Below, piece by piece: positions 62,999 to 64,000 of a stretch of 64,000 nt of DNA; the first letter of the stretch is position 1; every line of letters begins with the position of its first letter. The notes under the pieces are model-generated. The model saw only the letters and a list, made by a program, of their open reading frames with translations. It did no database searches and was not told where the DNA came from. The stretch lies in NCBI GenBank assembly GCA_021166685.1, contig JAJPEU010000013.1, positions 62,001 to 126,000 of the forward strand, in the 5' to 3' direction. The translations under genes were made by a program, and so were the position numbers. Source of the stretch: Sulfurovum sp. GTDB lineage: Bacteria; Campylobacterota; Campylobacteria; Campylobacterales; Sulfurovaceae.

Positions 62999-63058
62999 TT
63001 ACCATGCTCGAGGCCATATTGGCCGGACGGTAAACAAATATTTAAAAGGATACATTTG

Positions 63059-63403
63059 ATGGAACCATTAATTGTGCGACCGGAAATAGCGGTGGATCAA
63101 TTCCTCCCTATTTTCATAGAGTCTACTCTTGTATTGGTGTTTGGCGTGGGATATGCAGCATTGATTACTTTAGCAAAAATGGGATTTTTTTCTAAAAAGT
63201 GGATGAATATTGGATATTTGTTTTGGGCATTACAAACTTACTGTTTGTACGATCTTTCTGTATTAATTCAAAGTAGCCACTTTACAACAAAAGTTTTGAT
63301 GGTGACGATGGTAGCATATTTGTTTATTCCTCACTTATATTTTCATCTTATAAGCGAATCAGAAAAACGATATGAAGATACGGAAACACCGATACAACCA
63401 TAA
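63059..63403 (+). CDS. Small membrane protein of the nor operon
   Basis: 114 residues from ATG at 63059 behind AAAAGGA; the longer reading from 62957 would start in the FNR box. Three hydrophobic helices (about 17-38, 48-68, 75-95) and a polar end. No family recognised. Directly before norC (22 bases), so probably an assembly or subunit protein of the nitric oxide reductase. Confidence 0.65.
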   Translation: MEPLIVRPEIAVDQFLPIFIESTLVLVFGVGYAALITLAKMGFFSKKWMNIGYLFWALQTYCLYDLSVLIQSSHFTTKVLMVTMVAYLFIPHLYFHLISESEKRYEDTETPIQP

Positions 63404-63425
63404 AAAAAACAAAAGGAGGAAGTAT

Positions 63426-64000
63426 ATGGATAAGGAAAATTTATCAGTATGGACGAGTATACCATTTTGGCGTCGTTCAGCTGCTTGGGTAACCGGATTT
63501 GCAGTCATGCTGCTCATCTGGCTTAGTTTTGATACGCTAGGACAGATCAGCATGGGAACAGATGAGGATCTCAAAAACGGGATAACCAAGAGAGTACCAG
63601 GACCAACGGTTATCAACTATGAGATTGATTATAAAATGAGCGAAAAAAGAGGCAGTGAAGTACCGGTTATCGGTAAAAAAGAACTATTTTTTGGAAAAGA
63701 GTGGAGTGAGCAGGAGGCTGCTGATTTGTTGCATCTTGGAAAATTGACTTCGCAGGCGAAAAACTGTATGAATTGTCATACGCTTTTGGGTAACGGCGGA
63801 TATTATGCGCCCGATCTTACTAAAGCCTGGCTGGATCCGGCATGGAGAGAGGGCGGTCCTTTGCAGGGTATGACTGGAAAAGATACCAAAGAAGAAGCGA
63901 TGGCTGAATTCTTAATGCATCCTTCACAATATCCTACGCATGCAAGAATGATGCCGGATCTTGGTATTACAGCAGAAGAAGCAAAAGGATTGGTTGCTTT
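63426..64000 (+). CDS. norC: Nitric oxide reductase cytochrome c subunit, 3' end outside window
   Basis: The first about 191 codons. Membrane anchor (about 20-36) then a periplasmic c-type cytochrome with C114-M-N-C-H118 in KNCMNCHTLLGNGGYYAPDLT, the NorC signature. The N-terminal part before the heme is longer than in Pseudomonas NorC (heme at about residue 60), as in some Campylobacterota. AGGAGG precedes ATG at 63426. Gene continues past the right edge, where norB would be expected. Confidence 0.85.
   Translation, partial: MDKENLSVWTSIPFWRRSAAWVTGFAVMLLIWLSFDTLGQISMGTDEDLKNGITKRVPGPTVINYEIDYKMSEKRGSEVPVIGKKELFFGKEWSEQEAADLLHLGKLTSQAKNCMNCHTLLGNGGYYAPDLTKAWLDPAWREGGPLQGMTGKDTKEEAMAEFLMHPSQYPTHARMMPDLGITAEEAKGLVA

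Noticed and set aside
1-64000. tRNA or rRNA genes, insertion sequences, integrase
   Set aside because: No cloverleaf pattern, rRNA segment, transposase or integrase motif was seen in the gaps or reading frames.

Overview
The window reads as a low-GC member of the Campylobacterota (Sulfurimonas/Sulfuricurvum/Sulfurovum-like). The reasons are the clade II nitrous oxide reductase with a C-terminal cytochrome c domain followed by nosB, HcpA-type Sel1 repeats, tightly overlapping operons and generally AT-rich coding. Genus-level placement is inference. No tRNA, rRNA or CRISPR array was seen.

Layout. (1) 1-11 kb, minus strand: a denitrification block. It reads OmpR-type response regulator, histidine kinase, two tandem NosL-type proteins, a small exported protein, a FtsX-type permease and LolD-type ATPase, a Cys-rich membrane protein, a third NosL-like protein, a TauE/DsbD_2-like membrane protein, nosZ, and nosB cut by the window edge. 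(2) 11.4-13.6 kb, plus strand: methyltransferase, host-attachment-like protein, AmrS radical-SAM enzyme. (3) 13.6-21.7 kb, minus strand: one overlapping operon of acyl-CoA synthetase, 2-oxoacid (pyruvate-type) dehydrogenase E1a, E1b and E2, an acyl carrier protein, an octanoyltransferase/lipoate ligase, lipoyl synthase and E3. By eye it is richer in GC than its flanks. (4) 21.8-41 kb, minus strand: a storage-glucan and upper-glycolysis block with CoA-disulfide-reductase-like enzyme, pyruvate kinase, Pgi, alpha-glucan phosphorylase, a sugar nucleotidyltransferase/phosphomutase fusion, two GH57 enzymes, GalT, two glycogen synthases, a ROK kinase and branching enzyme. (5) 41-57 kb: HtrA protease, Ca/Na exchanger, DksA-like protein, envelope proteins, a HEPN-like protein divergent from a MarR-SDR pair, a Sel1 protein, an S24 repressor divergent from a Y-family polymerase, and an RND efflux operon whose TolC gene is split by a -1 frameshift on a slippery A-AAA-AAG heptamer. 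(6) 57.2-61.7 kb: a complete plasmid-type replicon with a DnaB-N/RepA-like helicase, an iteron field of about eleven copies, a Rep initiator, and parA-parB with four copies of one palindrome, two of them inside parB. (7) 61.7-64 kb: small membrane proteins and the start of a nitric oxide reductase operon. Two FNR-type boxes sit at exactly the class II distance from plausible -10 elements, one before an unknown gene and one before the nor operon.

How it works together. Nos and nor modules at the two ends are linked by a body carrying glucan storage, acetyl-CoA formation and a plasmid-type replication/partition core. The most economical reading is that this is part of a plasmid/chromid, or a chromosome carrying an integrated replicon. 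The window alone cannot decide. The items most worth following are the replicon with its intragenic parS-like sites and a lone iteron-like copy 15 kb away, the NosL proteins with heme-less cytochrome-like segments, the self-contained lipoylation/PDH operon, and the putative programmed frameshift.
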